Source: Orobanche coerulescens
Lineage: Eukaryota > Streptophyta > Magnoliopsida > Lamiales > Orobanchaceae
Assembly: GCA_033398695.1 (NCBI GenBank)
Contig: CM065812.1
Coordinates: forward strand, 141,800,858 to 141,864,857
Length of the DNA stretch: 64,000 bases
Reading direction: 5' to 3'
This document shows positions 21,741 through 34,649 of this stretch, piece after piece. Below the pieces are notes generated by a model, which was not told the DNA's origin, ran no database searches, and saw only the letters and a list, made by a program, of their open reading frames with translations. Numbering within the stretch: position 1 is the first letter of the stretch; each line of letters starts with the position of its first letter. The position numbers and the translations under genes were made by a program.

Positions 21741-23329
21741 TAAGAGTAAATATGTAGCGAAGTGGACATCGAGTCGTCCTTCGTCCTTGGAAGTCCGAAT
21801 CGTGAATCCCACCACATCCAAATCTCCACCGCCATACATAAGAACCATATCTCTCGTTTTCTCAAGTACTTGAGAACGTTCTTTCTGACGATCCAATGTT
21901 CCCTACCCGGGTTTGCACGAAACCTACTCACCACGCTTACAGCATGCGCAATGTCAGGTCTTGTACACAACATAGCATACATAAGGCTACCCACGGCTGA
22001 AGCATATGGTATATTACTCATTTCCTTGCGTTGTTCCTCACTTTGAGGACACATCTTCAAGGTGAGTTTTATTCCATGTTGCATCGGTAGGAACCCTCTT
22101 TTAGAATCATCCATCTTAAATCGCTTTAAGATATTATCTATATAGAGGGCTTGGGAAAGGCCTATTGTTCTCTTCGCTCTATCCCGGTAGAGTCGAATAC
22201 CAAGAATATAGGTTGCTTCTCCCAAGTCTTTCATGGAGAAATTACTCGAAAGCCAAGCTTTCACAGAACTGAGCATTCCCACATCATTTCCTATTAGTAG
22301 AATGTCATCTACATATAGTACTAAGAATGCGATCTTGCTCCCATTAACTTTCTTATATACACAAGGTTCCTCTTCATTTTGCACGAAGTCAAACTCTTTG
22401 ACCGCCTCGTCAAAATGAAGGTTCCAACTACGTGACGCTTGCTTCAGTCCATAAATGGAACGCTGAAGCTTGCACACTTTCTGAATATCGACTTCGGACA
22501 CAAAGCCTTTAGGCTGCTCCATATAGATTTCCTCCTCGAGGAATCCATTAAGGAAAGCCGTCTTTACATCCATTTGCCATATCTCATAATCGTGGTAGGT
22601 AGCTATAGCAAGCATCATGCGAATAGACTTGATCATGGCTACGGGTGAGAAGGTATCGTGGTAATCAATCCCTTCCTTTTGGGTATAACCCTTTGCCACA
22701 AGCCTGGCCTTATAGGCGTCAACCTTGCCATCACCATCAGTCTTTCTCTTGTAGATCCACTTATTCCCAATGGGCACTATGCCCTTGGGGCGGTCTACTA
22801 GAGTCCAGACCTGATTTACATGCATCGAGTCTATCTCAGCTTCCATAGCTTCACGCCATTTCGCGGAGTCTACATCCACCATCGCTTGGTCATAGGTCGT
22901 CGGGTTGGTCTCTTGGCTATCACTTGGAACCTCATGGAGACCCAGCTCCTCCAAGTGCACAAGCCCATACCTATCAGGTAAATGAGACACCCTACTAGAC
23001 CTACGAGGTGGTTGTACTTGTGTTTCAGAAAGTTCGGTTCCAGTTTCTTGCACAGGTGTCTCTCGAGGTGTTTCATTGTATTCTTCTAAAGAAATACTTC
23101 TACCTGTTCCGCCTTCCTGAATGAACTCATCTTCCAGGAAGTGTGCTTGTAAAGCAACAACGATCCTTCGATCTTCGGGCATGTAGAATAGATATCCCAT
23201 TGTCCCAGACGGGAATCCTATGAAACGTCCCTTCGCAGACCTAGCTTCCAACTTTTCCACCTTAGTCTTCTTGACATAAGCGGGACATCCCCAAATCCTA
23301 ATATGATTAAGACTTGGTTTCCTTCCCAC
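21740..23329 (-). pseudogene. COP-F integrase tail and reverse transcriptase (long open frame)
   Basis: A 529-residue frame covers the integrase C-terminal part (HIRIWGCPAYV, GRFIGFPSGTMGYLFY), a linker with RRSSRVSHLPDRYG, then a complete-looking copia RT: WTLVDRPKG, WIYKRKTDGDGKV, KARLVAKGYTQKEGIDY, QMDVKTAFLNG, SIYGLKQASRSW, the catalytic YVDD (codons at 22304-22315), DLGEATYILGI, YASAVGSLMYAMLCTRPDI. After about 21830 the frame leaves the RNase H reading. The RT motifs themselves look intact, but the flanking frames are broken. Confidence 0.92.
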
Positions 23330-24278
23330 ATCTCATGTGGAGTTTTAGGAACGGATTTAGAAGGACATCTGTTCAAGATATACGCGGCAGTCAGAAGTGC
23401 ATACCCCCACAGGTAAATCGGCAAGTCAGTATAGCCCAGCATGGAACGGACCATGTTCAACAGGGTCCGGTTCCTTCTTTCTGACACACCATTTAACTGA
23501 GGAGTACCTGGAGGTGTTAGTTGTGAAACTATTCCATGTTCCTTAAGAAACTCGTCAAACTCCGTACTCATATACTCGCCACCTCGGTCCGACCGAAGTG
23601 CTTTGATATGATTACCAGTTTGTTTCTCGACTAGGGCCTTGAATTCCTGGAATTTCTCAAAGGCTTCGGATTTATGTTTCATTAAGTATACATAACCATA
23701 CCTAGTATGATCATCTGTAAACGTAATGAAATATTGATATCCGTCACGTGCTGCTTCCAAAGCACCACAAACGTCAGTATGGATTAATCCCAGTTTATCA
23801 GCGGCTCTTTCAAAAGTCCCTGTGAAGGGGGACTTAGTCATTTTGCCTTTAAGGCAAGATTCACAAGTAGGAAATGGATCCGATCCCAATGGACCCATAA
23901 GTCCATCTTGTAAACCTTGGTCTGACCAACATGACCAAGTCTTAGATGCCATTTCAAAACTTGACTGGTTTCATCCCTACCACGTTTTCTAGTCATAGTA
24001 TTCACAACTACTTTGTTGCTGAGATTTAGATGATACAATCCATTCAACAATGTAGCAGTACCCACTAGTTTATTTCTAAAATAAATTTTGCAGGAACCAT
24101 CACCAATGAAAAATGAAAAGCCTTTTCGGTCCATGACCGGAATGGATACAATGTTTTTGTGCCCCTTGGGCAAAACAAGTACATCTTCTAAAGTCAAAAC
24201 AAAGCCGGATTCTAAACCCAAAAGAAGTGATCCTATGTCGGTTGCCTCGACACTATGCCCGCTACCGACTGTGATCAT
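23218..24278 (-). pseudogene. COP-F integrase core and pre-integrase domain
   Basis: Minus-strand 23838-24278 reads the GAG-pre-integrase zinc region (WHLRLGHVGQTKV with His/His, and CESCLKGK in the overlapping frame). 23218-23952 reads the rve core with the three acidic positions: Asp in HTDVCG, Asp in FTDDHTRYG, Glu in SERRNRT. One frame change separates the two parts near 23900, and another at 23218-23329 leads into the next frame. Gene order places it before RT, as in Ty1/copia. Confidence 0.9.
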
Positions 24279-25239
24279 GACTTCTCCACTCCAAGCTTCC
24301 TACTTTGTTCCAGATCCCGATTCACGGTACAAATATGAGAACTAGCACGAATCCGATTATCAGGAAGTAGAAAATACGAGTGAGAACAATTTGTTTCCAA
24401 AACTAAAAGTTCTGTACCTGAAGTGCCATGAAGAATCGGACAGTCTCTAGCCCAGTGGACCAGCTCACCGCACTTGAGACAAGCATCCTTCTTCTTCTTG
24501 TTCTTCGGAACCATCGGGGCCTTGCCCTTTCCCTTAGGGTCCTTAGCTTGCGGTCCAGTCCGCTTCTTGGTGTTTTTCTTCTTATTCTTAGACTTCCGAA
24601 GACCAGAAGAAATCACAAGTGCAGACTCCTTCATCCGCGGGGTCTTCATCTGAGACTGAGCGGTCACCAGTTTGTTCATTAGCCCAGCTAAGTTACATGC
24701 AATCTCATTGCAGTTAAAGTTCATAACAAACTGTGAGAAGGAATCGAGGAGAGGCGTAGGATAAGGTCGGTTTGTAGATAAGTATCCATTTTAAAATATA
24801 TAGACTCCAATCTCTCAATCATGGATATCTTTTTTAGGACGTGTTACCCAACCTTCTCACCTTCCTTCATCCTTGCACGAGCGATTTGCTTGGATATCTC
24901 ATATCTAGCGATTCTGCTTTGTGCTCACCATAAAGTTCGGTTAAGTGAGATAGAATGCACTAGCGAAGTCATTTTCTCATGAGCTCTCTGAAGCTCATTA
25001 GACATGGAAGCCATCATATAAGCACGGACTTTCACGTCATCCTTAACCCACTTTTCGTGGTTTTCAATCTCTTCCTGGTTGGCTCGGGTCCGCACAGGAG
25101 GCGCCGGAATGTCCGTCTCCAAGACGTATCCCAGTGCCTCTATACTGAGGACAATCATCAGATTGCGGAGACAATCCACAAAGTTAGGTCCCATTAAGGT
25201 GTTCTTTTCGAGTAGAATTGCGAGTGGATTCATTGTCAT
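24275..25239 (-). pseudogene. COP-F gag and protease, frameshifted
   Basis: The N-terminus at 25239 reads a copia gag start (MTMNPLAILLEKNTL, GPNFVDCLRNL) to 24925. A broken middle follows (RYEISKQIARARMKEG in another frame). Then 24275-24724 has a Lys-rich stretch, the knuckle CLKCGELVHWARDC, and the protease region ending SSHIC. The protease Asp-Ser-Gly expected just before SSHIC is out of frame because CTGG seems to have become CG near 24330. Confidence 0.85.
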
Positions 25240-26901
25240 ATTGATTTATGTGTGCATTAAGTATAACAGATTAATTAGTGACTTGTTATATTATGTTATG
25301 AGTATAGAATTAAGGTCCTTACTATTCTTGTTACCCAGCTCCCACTATTTTATCGGAATAACACACTCCCATGTGAAATCCGGAAGTATCGTCGTTCTAC
25401 TTCATAGTGGTGATCGAGTTCTTTATAAATCTTAATAGAGGGCAACCGAACAGGTTTCTAGTCTATTAATTTTCATAAAGTGGTGTCCAACACCAACCCA
25501 TCTAATGGATGATTCGATCTTCTTTTTCCCCTTGTTCACTCCCCTCAACCTATACGGTTTCTATGGTTCGTGAACAAGTTAAGTTTATACCATCGACGCA
25601 AATCAGTTTCACAATTGAATCTTATCCGGCAACCTATCAGGTTTCTAGGGATAAAATTTGCTCCAACCGAAGGCATCCAATGCGCTCCGGTAATTTATCC
25701 GTCCTCCCCGAACGACTACCCCGATAACTCGGAAGCATAGCACATCCGGTTTGGATTTCAATTTCCCGAAAACTCGATGGAGGGAAGGAAAACATTGAAA
25801 CCTTATAAACTTAATTATTTGTTGTGGGAGAATTATCGCGATTAACGTTACACTTTGCACATTAATCGTTTAAGCGCGTTTGTGGCATTCATACAATATG
25901 AAACAACCATTCACAACCTAGTTGCTACCAACATGTGGTTCATGGACCGTTCCTAGAAAACAAAAACTCCGTAATCTAATTACAAGTCTTCGTCTTGAAT
26001 CTTCGTCTTCTCGAAATGGATCTTCCTCCGGTCTTCGTCATTACATATAAATTTTACATCAAAAATTGCATCCTAGATACAAACATTTCTAGTAAAATAA
26101 ATAGGCTCAAAACGGCCTTTACAACCCAATCGAATAAAATGAACGATTCAAAAACTAAGTCCACGAACCACATCCCCATTCAAAAGCATTCATCCAATAA
26201 ATACTAAATAAATGGAAAGCGTAGAGATACATTGATCCAATCAACAATACGAACCGATCCAATCGATTCACACAATCGGTAATATGATAACGTTCAAAAT
26301 AATTTGGTCGACCATAAATATTTCAATTAATCAAATTTCCCTTATAAAATGAAATACCATAAATCATTTTAATCATATTAAATCCAATTTAACATGAGGG
26401 AGATTAATTTTCAAGAATACACGAAAAAATCGAGCCGGGCGAAAATGGCTGCCATGGCGAAGTCACTGTCGGCATCTTTCCGTGATCGGCTGGCATGGCC
26501 GAGTCACGCTTCGGCGACTCACGGCACGGCCGTGTCTACCGACACGGTCGGGTCTGCACTGAAGTGGCTCGGGGCCGGACTCGGCCCGTGTCACTGAACA
26601 CGGCCGAGTCACCTGGCGACTTCACGCCCTTTGTCCGAAAAAATCGTCCTGACGATTGAGCTCGATTTTCACCGATATCGATATCAATATTTTTCAACAT
26701 TCATATCTTCAATATAAATCATATTTCCAAGAAATTAAGATTTATATTTAGACATAAACTTACGAAAAATATAACTACAACGAACGTAAAAATATATACC
26801 ACGATTATGACTAAAATGATTCCAAATCATTCACCATCTAATCAAGCATTCCAAATGTCAATATCGTATATACGATCGCAAGACCTACTCTCCGATACCA
26901 C
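25240..26901 (-). other. COP-F leader, non-coding, with GC-rich hairpins and primer site
   Basis: There is no convincing ORF in 1.66 kb of mostly AT-rich sequence. A GC-rich island lies at about 26440-26630. The primer site, TGGTATCGGAGAG on the minus strand, is at 26888-26900 next to the 5' LTR. Confidence 0.8.
26527..26610 (-). promoter_or_regulatory. Two strong inverted repeats in the COP-F leader
   Basis: First: CGGCCGTGTC (26527-26536) against GACACGGTCG (26541-26550), loop TACC, one wobble pair. Second: GACTCGGCC then GTGT (26578-26591, with one unpaired C at 26587) against ACAC then GGCCGAGTC (26598-26610), six-base loop. Being in the genomic RNA between primer site and gag, they could be dimerisation or packaging hairpins; that role is inference. 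Confidence 0.75.
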
Positions 26902-28480
26902 TGTTGGGATTCGGTGCCTAAAACGAAGGCCCAGCGGAAGCGGTAAAACGAAAATTAATTCGATCCGAATCCCTACGAGGATCGATCGAGCTACGTATAT
27001 ACGAATATATAAACGAAAAGCAAGAGTCGTAAGAAACTAACCCTCGAAGTCCGTTGATTAAATGGTAACCTTCTATTGAGCTATTCCCAAGCTCTTGAAC
27101 GATCCAACGCCGAAAGCACCGCGTCTCTACTTGCCACGCGCCGGAGAAACAACCGGAACGACGATCACCTTGCTATCCTCCGAGGATACGGATAGAGCTA
27201 AGTGATGAAGCTATATATGTAAAGATTACTACACTCTAAGTGTTTTAATCTTACTCTCTCTATATGATTTTCTCTCAATTTTTCTCCAAGAAAATGAAGA
27301 AGAAAATGAATGAAGAAGATGAAGATAATTGAGAAAATGGTTTTTCTCTCTCTCTCTCAATCTCACTCACGTAGGAAGCAAAAGTTGCTTCGAATCAAGT
27401 GAATGAGGTGAGAAGTCTTCCTCTCTTTATTCTATTTCCACTCACATGCAAAACAAATCATCCCATATGATTTTTTGCCCCACAAGTCATGTTCCTCAAT
27501 ATAAAAAGGAAACAACAAGACAATGGGAAGGTGGGTGGAAGGGGTTGGGGCGGCCCATGTTAGAAATCGGACGAGTTCGGTTCGTTTTGGACTTCCGAGG
27601 GTCTAAATAGATAAACTCCGATTCCGTATCGATGTATTTATATCGATTAATTAATCCAATTAATTAAACATATCAAATACAAAATAATATAATTAATTTC
27701 TCCAAGAAATAATTATATACATGAATTAAATTAATCACCTAGTAATTTATTTAATTCATTAGGCCGTAAATCAATTTATCCAATAAATCGATTTAAACAT
27801 CCAATGTCCAAAAATTAGATATCCAATATCTAATATTCATAATGAGAGAATTAGCTTTATTCATTCCGTCGTCAATCCTAATGCGCGACTCGGTAGGTCC
27901 GTCTCAGTCAGCAATGGGAGGAACCAAAGAGTAGTAGCACCACCTAGCCAGCCTGGTGGCCTACACTGTACTTCGATCGAGAACGAACGAATGATTGGGA
28001 TCATTCAAGAACCATTCGTCGTGAATACCAAAGATAACGTATAAACCCTTCTTTCAAATATCCCGATCAAGTTATAGGGTCACGGTCTACCAAACCCTAT
28101 CTGTACTTGACGTTATGCATGCGTTAATGCAAATCGAGATCATCGAGCTCTCGTGTATCTAATACAGCTAGCTCCAATGCTTTGGCCAAAGACTTATGAT
28201 CTCATCTGCCAATAACCGCATATGACATATAACCCGTTCACCAACAGGAGAAAGAATTCTATCTTGGTATTCGCAGACTGCTACTTGCCGTCAAGATGCA
28301 CGTCGAGGTTGACCCCGCCTTCCGTTTGTGGTCGAACTACTCTAATGAAAATCTTGACGTCACAAGCACATCCCTACTAAATCCTCAAGTCGAAGGTTCA
28401 CGAATACCTATCATAACCTTTCGATTCCGTCATTGACTGTCCCGGAGTGAAATCCGTGTGACGAATCGAGGGTGAGTCGG
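26902..28480 (-). repeat. COP-F 5' LTR, first part
   Basis: This is a copy of 19380-20940 that ends at the GYP-H insertion. GTCGG at 28476-28480 is the GYP-H target duplication. An extra stretch of about 24 bases near 27505 is absent from the 3' LTR. Confidence 0.92.
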
Positions 28481-31248
28481 TGTAACACCCCAAAGCGGCT
28501 ATTACAGTGCCGTGAATCCCACACTGGGACTCACCAGGCAATATCCAAAACAAATTAAATAAATATTATTTGTGATACCGAACCACAATGAATAGTCATT
28601 ACTCCGTTTAGGAGTTTATCAAAATATGGCCAACGGCCTTACAATACACAGGATCCAAAAACAAGTATAAACCATATGGAGATGGAAAATACTTCAAATG
28701 TCAAATACAACCAAATAGCAATTTAAATGGAACAGGAAATAACACAACACGGTTTAACATAACCGGACAACAAGAGATGTGGGGGGCCCCGAACTAGTAT
28801 CCCTCGAACCCTTCGCCGTCGACATGCTCTTCCCGTGCCTTGCCTTTGCCTCGACCTAAAATACAATACAAGTATTTCGCCCAACACAGGGTCAGATATA
28901 CATGATAATCAATTCTTCTGACATATACAATTCACATATATAGATTTCAAAGAAATCATTCCGACTATCAATCATACCCCTCGGGCATATGAAACGATCA
29001 GTCACAAGCATCCAATACTATGGACGAATACAGTATGGCTCAAAGATGGACATCACAGTACGCCCGATCCGGAAATGTGTCCGTGCACATGTCCGCCCCG
29101 TATATGGAATCCAGAATATACGTAGGACAATGTACCTAATTAGCCTCACGAAACTACGTCCCGTGTGCACAGTCCAACGCGGAATAATATCCGCCGATGA
29201 CTATATGTGCCTAGATAAAAATCCTACACAATAACCAATCGGAACGCAGATATGATTCCGGATATGTCACGATACAACATGACAACGAAATTCAACAAAT
29301 CACATATCCGATTAAGGATCAAGAAAAACTCACCGAAGTGAAAATAAGGCCAACGAGATCAATGATTCAAAATGACGTACTTGGGAATGCAACCCATGAA
29401 GAAAACGGAATAACGTCAAGGACAATGTCAAATCACGACAAACATTTCATGAACAATTCATACATATGAAAGATATAACCATCAGAAGAATCTAATCATC
29501 ATTATAACCAAGCAAGATAACTTGCCTCAAATCCGTAAGTGAAAGATAGTCCTTCTCCAAATGATCAAACGGACGGTATCCTCAGTTAAACACTCAATCG
29601 AACGAGCAACCTTGAATGAAACGTAATTCATTCAATAATATATTCACATAATATTAATATCAATTCGTAGGAAACGACGCCTGCAACCTACTCGAACAAT
29701 TCATCCCCTCCCGTGATGAATACCTTAACGATTAATGAAAGGTTTCAAAACAACTAATTCATCTTCCAAAATCGGATTATCATACCAAAAGTGTCCGATA
29801 ATTTTCTTGTTATTCCATGAACAAAAACATCTTCAATTTGCCAATAAAATTGGTTTAAATCAAATTCTCATGTTCTTCAACATCTCTTATTACAAAAAGG
29901 ATAGTCATAATGAATTTGATACTCAATCTACCATGATAGTATCATTCATAACCAGCATCATCTACTTAAGAACACAATCTATTTAGCATGATGATGAACC
30001 ACATTCTAAGTTATCTATACCATAGATTAATGAAAAGTTATTGTTGAAAGATCCTTATCATTCTTCAAAGACTTGTGAAACTGAACAAATGTGATTTGTT
30101 AAAGCTTCTAAGATTTCTGAACTAGATCATCTAATCTCATCTTAAACATTATCAAGTTCTGTTCAAAGTAAATAAATACCTAGAATGGTGTTTAAACACT
30201 TTATGTTATCAAGTTCTTGACTAAATCCAGTTATGATGAAGCTAACCGATCCAACACTGTTCTACTGAGCTAAATTCGTCCAGAAGGTGAGTAATGACAA
30301 CTACAAACATGGTTACCATTACTACAATATCAAGAACTCATCTAATCTAAACCCTCATTATCATATTCATCAAGAAGTGCTTAAAGAGTTTAATTATAAC
30401 CATGTTTTACTTGCTTAATCTAACTCTAGGTGAAGTATAATTCGTCATTAATCATCAACATAAGAAAATAATGCAGAGAAGAAAACACACCAACCTCCAG
30501 AAATGAAGAACAACTTCAATGCTATGATAGAATATATTCCAAGCTCAAAAACAACTCCAAATCTCCAAGGGAATGAGCTCCACTCCAAGATTCAAGGCTT
30601 AGAAACAAGTTGGTGTAGGTTGATATCGTTTTAGAGTGCAGAGGGACGATAAAATGGAGAGAGGATCGGTTTAGAGTTGTGAAGAAATGAAAAACAGGCT
30701 GGCCCTATAAATAGACTGGACATACTTAGCGCACGCTATCGGAACAGTTTAGCGTACGCTAATGCACTTACGTACGCTATCCTGTCGATATTACGTACGT
30801 AAGCGGCTTACAGTGGCTACTGTCTTGAATTATCGCAGACTGTTAGCGCACGCTAACGAGAAATGGGTTACGCACGCTAATAAAAGTAGATTCTCACCGA
30901 CACGCCAGCTCAGATTTAGATCTCATGCATGCTAACGGTTAAAAGGGTTCACGTCTTTGAAGTCAATCACGCGATTCCCTCTTAGCGTACGCAACAGAGG
31001 AAACCTTACGCACGCTAAGTCACATGATTAGCGTACGTTAATAGCACTGTGTAGCGTACGCTACATTAACAAAAATTCGAAAATGCAACACTCTAATAAC
31101 ATCGAATCATCACATATGAAATAACAACGATATGATTTTCAAATCTATAATACCTCAACATAATACTAAATGCAACGATTTCTGATAATCAGATTATCCG
31201 AATAATACAACGACAGGTAAAAATGAAAAGTTACAGTCGGATATTACA
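28481..31248 (-). repeat. GYP-H 3' LTR (left copy)
   Basis: The LTR is 2768 bp, TGTAATATCC..GGGGTGTTACA on the minus strand. U3 is on the right: the palindrome array at 30726-31065, and the TATA region as CTATAAATAG at 30705-30714 on the plus strand. A conserved GA-rich block of R/U5 is at 28781-28859. The polypurine tract is just outside, at 31249-31263. Confidence 0.94.
30726..31065 (-). promoter_or_regulatory. GYP-H U3 palindrome array with mixed motif forms
   Basis: About 11 copies. TTAGCGTACGCTAA (30749-30762) and TGTAGCGTACGCTACA (31050-31065) are perfect palindromes. TTACGTACGTAA is at 30791-30802 and TTAGCGCACGCTAA at 30843-30856. Mixed forms such as TTACGTACGCTA (about 30769) join the AGCG and ACGT types. 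The array lies directly upstream of the TATA region in the element's own direction. The counterpart in the other LTR is about 38583-38912. Confidence 0.85.
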
Positions 31249-31283
31249 TACTCCCCCCCTTAAAAAGAGTTTCGTCCTCGAAA

Positions 31284-32794
31284 CTAAGGGGTAAATAACT
31301 CGGGGTATCTCGCTCGCATACTATCCTCGGTCTCCCACGTAGCCTCCTCGACTCCGTGTCGCGACCACTGAACTTTCAGCAGGGGAATCGTCTTGTTCCG
31401 CAACTGCTTGATCCTCCTCTCGAGTATCCATACAGGACGCTCCTCGTACGAATGATCCTCTGCTAAATCAATATCTTCGAATTGAAGTACGTGGCTCGGA
31501 TCAGCAACATATTTCCTCAACTGGGAGACATGAAATACGTTATGAATCTTACTCAAGGTCGGTGGCAAGGCTAGTCGATAGGCCAGATCACCTACACGCT
31601 CCAGAACCTCAAACGGCCCAATGTACCTTGGGCTCAGCTTGCCCCTCTTCCCGAAACGAAAAACACCTCGAGTAGGAGACACCTTCATTAACACATGGTC
31701 ACCAACCTCGAACTCAAGCGGTCGTCGACGATGGTCAGCATAAGACTTCTGTCGACTTTGAGCCGTTAACAACCGACTCTTAATCAAAGTGATCTTCTCA
31801 CGGGCGGCTAACAACATATCGGGTTCCGTACCCGGAGATTCTCGGCGATTCGTCCCAACACAAAGGGGACCTACGGCACGGCCATATAATGCCTCATACG
31901 GTGCCATCCGAATCGAAGCGTGCCAATTATTATTATAAGTGAATTCCACCAAAGGCACTGGCTTCCCAATCGTTCTTCCAATCAAGAGCACATGCTCTCA
32001 ACATATCTTCTAGAGTCTCGTATGGTTCTCTCCGATGACCATCGCCCGTGGATGGAAAGCCGTCTTGAAATTTAATCTGCGTGCCCATCGCACGATGAAC
32101 CGCCTTCCGAAGTGTGACACAAATCGCCTGTCACGGCTCGATACAATGCTCTTGGGGGTACCGTGTAGTCTCACAATTTCCTTAATAAGCAGTGGCCAAT
32201 CTCTGGGACCCATGTGTCCTTAATTTCCAAGAAGTGGGCTGATTTGGTCAGACGGTCCACAATCACCCAAATCGTATTCATTCCTCGACGACTCGTCGGC
32301 AAGCTAGTGATAAAATCCATAGATATGTCCTCCCATTTCCATTCAGGAATCGGGAGCGGTTTCAGCATTCCTGTGGGTCGCTGGTGCTCAATCTTAACCT
32401 GCTGACAGGTTAAGCACCTCGAAACGAATTCGGTAACCTCACGCTTCATATTCCCCCACCAATAATTCTGCTTCAAATCCTTATACATCTTGCTAGAGCC
32501 CGGGTGAATAGAGTACGGGGTAGCATGGGCTTCTCTCATGATAGAGTTTCTCAACTCTTCGTCAGCGGGTATACAAACTCGATTTCTAAAACGTATCAAT
32601 CCATCCTCGTGGATTACGAATCCAGGGGCTCTCCCTTGGTTTACTTCATCCCGAACTCGAGATAAGAATGGGTCCGTAACTTGCTTTGATTTGATCATAT
32701 CATCAAGAGACGAAGAAATCTCAAGGGTGCAAAGTTGTCCCTGAACACGCTGTAACCAAACTTCAATTTCTGACCTCATAAGGTCCAACTGCAA
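31284..32794 (-). pseudogene. GYP-H integrase with chromodomain-like end
   Basis: The first frame (32171-32794) has the H2C2 region (HPGSSKMYKDLKQNYWWGNMK, CLTCQQVK), then WEDISMDFITSLP with the first catalytic Asp. The second Asp motif reads SSRDRRF instead of the usual SDRDxRF, and the Glu-containing [14 protein letters not shown] segment is scrambled by small indels near 32045. 31284-31991 continues in another frame: MAPYEALYGR, GDHVLMKVSPTRGVFRFGKRGKLSPRYIGPF, and a C-terminal group-II chromodomain-like stretch (VWILERRIKQLRN, VQWSRHGVEEATWE) ending at RYPELF. Broken frames make it inactive as read. Confidence 0.9.
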
Positions 32795-32819
32795 CTCTCT
32801 CTCGTTGCCAAACGGCTCA

Positions 32820-34124
32820 AGATTCGCTCTTGTGCGGTTTTACGGCTTAATGCGTCGGCAACCACATTTGCTTTACCGGATGATAAAGGATCTCGATATC
32901 ATAGTCCTTGATTAATTCTAGCCACCTTCTCTGTCTCATGTTCAACTCCTTCGAGTAAAAATGTACTTTAGGCTCTTGTGGTCCGTAAAGATCCGGGAGT
33001 AACTCCATAAAGATAGTGACGCCTTGATTTTTAAAGCAAACACCACATTGCTAACTCCAAGTCATGGGTCGGATAGTTAACTTCATAGTGGTCGCAATTG
33101 TCTCGATGCATAGGCAATCACTTTCCTTCCCGCATTAGTACACATCCTGCACTGTCTCGATGCGTCACTATACACCACAAATCCTTCCGTTCCTTTTGGT
33201 AAGACCAAAACAGGGGCCGAAATCAATCGACTCTTGAGCTCATCAAAACTCTTCTGACATGTCTCTGACCACAAATACTTCTTGTCCTTTCGCAGTAAGT
33301 TAGTCATTGGTTGCGCAATTTTAGAAAATCCTTCTACGAACCGTCGGTAGTAACCTGCTAGGCCGAGGAAACTACGAACTTCCTTCACGTTCTTCGGTGG
33401 TAGCCAATCTCGAATGGCTTCCGTCTTTTGTGGGTCCACTCTCACCCCTTCGGATGATATCACATGCCCGAGAAAGACAACCTCAGGCATCCAGAATTCA
33501 CACTTAGAAAATTTCCCATAAAGTTGTTCCCGCCTCAATGTATCGAGAACTTGGTGGAGGTGACTTTCGTGCTCCTCGTGGTTGCGAGAGTAAATCAGAA
33601 TGTCGTCTATGAAAACGACTACAAAGCGATCCAGATAGTTAATAAAAACTCGATTCATAAACTCCATGAATACTGCCGGTGCATTAGTCAGTCCAAATGG
33701 CATCACCACGAACTCATAATGCCCATAGCGAGTACGGAATGCTGTCTTCGAAATGTCAGACTCTCGAATCCTCAACTGATGATAACCAGATCTCAAGTCG
33801 ATCTTAGAAAACACGGCGGCTCACGAAGTTGGTCCAATAAATCATCAATACGAGGCAAGGGATACTTGTTCTTGATGGTTACCACTGCTCACTCACGTAA
33901 TCAATACATAAGCGTAGGATCCATCTTTCTTCCGACGAATAACACCGGTGCTCCCAAGGGGACGCACTAGGCCGAATATAGCCTTTGTCACCAACTCCTC
34001 CATTTGGTTCTTCAATTCTTGCATCTCGATTGGAGCCATACGGTACGGTGCTTTTGAGAGCGGGACGCACTGGTTCTAACTCAATAATAAACTCCACGTC
34101 ACGATGAGGAGGTAAGCACGGCAA
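32820..34124 (-). pseudogene. GYP-H reverse transcriptase and RNase H
   Basis: The long frame 33083-33814 reads [29 protein letters not shown], the catalytic FIDD (FIDDILIYS), [28 protein letters not shown], and the RNase H start VVYSDAS, where the frame slips. The N-terminal RT part (33815-34124) and the rest of RNase H (32820-33083) are in other frames. RT motifs A to E are intact within the long frame. Confidence 0.92.
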
Positions 34125-34199
34125 CTCGTCTGAAATACATCGGTAATCTCGGACTACGGAATGTCGGCCAATTCAATCGGGTCGTCTGCTTTGGTCATG

Positions 34200-34640
34200 T
34201 AGCACCAATAACCAATACACCCTTGATTAAGCGGTTTCACCGCTTTCATAGATGATGACTCTCCCGTAACGACCGGGATTATCACCTCGAAAAATACACT
34301 CGAATCTATCATCGAAGTGGCGGTAACCATCCGCTATGACACCGAGTATTGCATCATGACGATCCATCCAATCGATACCCAAGATTATATCATCCTTAGG
34401 TAGATCGACTACAATGAGATTTGACAACCACTCACTTGCTCAAACGAATCGGACGATCTGGACTTCACGATTCCCAATAATTCTTCTACCATCGTAGGCC
34501 AATCACGTAGGGCTCACAATCGATAACATGGTCTAGAGGCAAACGACTTAAACAAGAAGAAGATATAAAGGAGTGTGAAGCACCGGTATCAAAAAGAACA
34601 CATACGGCCGGGAGTGGATCTCGAGTATACGAAATCATGC
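34200..34640 (-). pseudogene. GYP-H aspartic protease
   Basis: One minus-strand frame reads FDTGASHSFIS with the catalytic Asp-Thr-Gly near 34590. After stops, another (34227-34427) reads IVVDLPKDDIILGIDWMDRHDAI, the usual second half. The protease would process gag-pol. It sits between gag zinc knuckles and RT. Confidence 0.85.
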
Positions 34641-34649
34641 CGCCTCGGA

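Noticed and set aside
28989..29234. 81-residue ORF found identically at 36845-37090
   Set aside because: Identity is explained by the two LTRs of GYP-H; no family features or codon signal.
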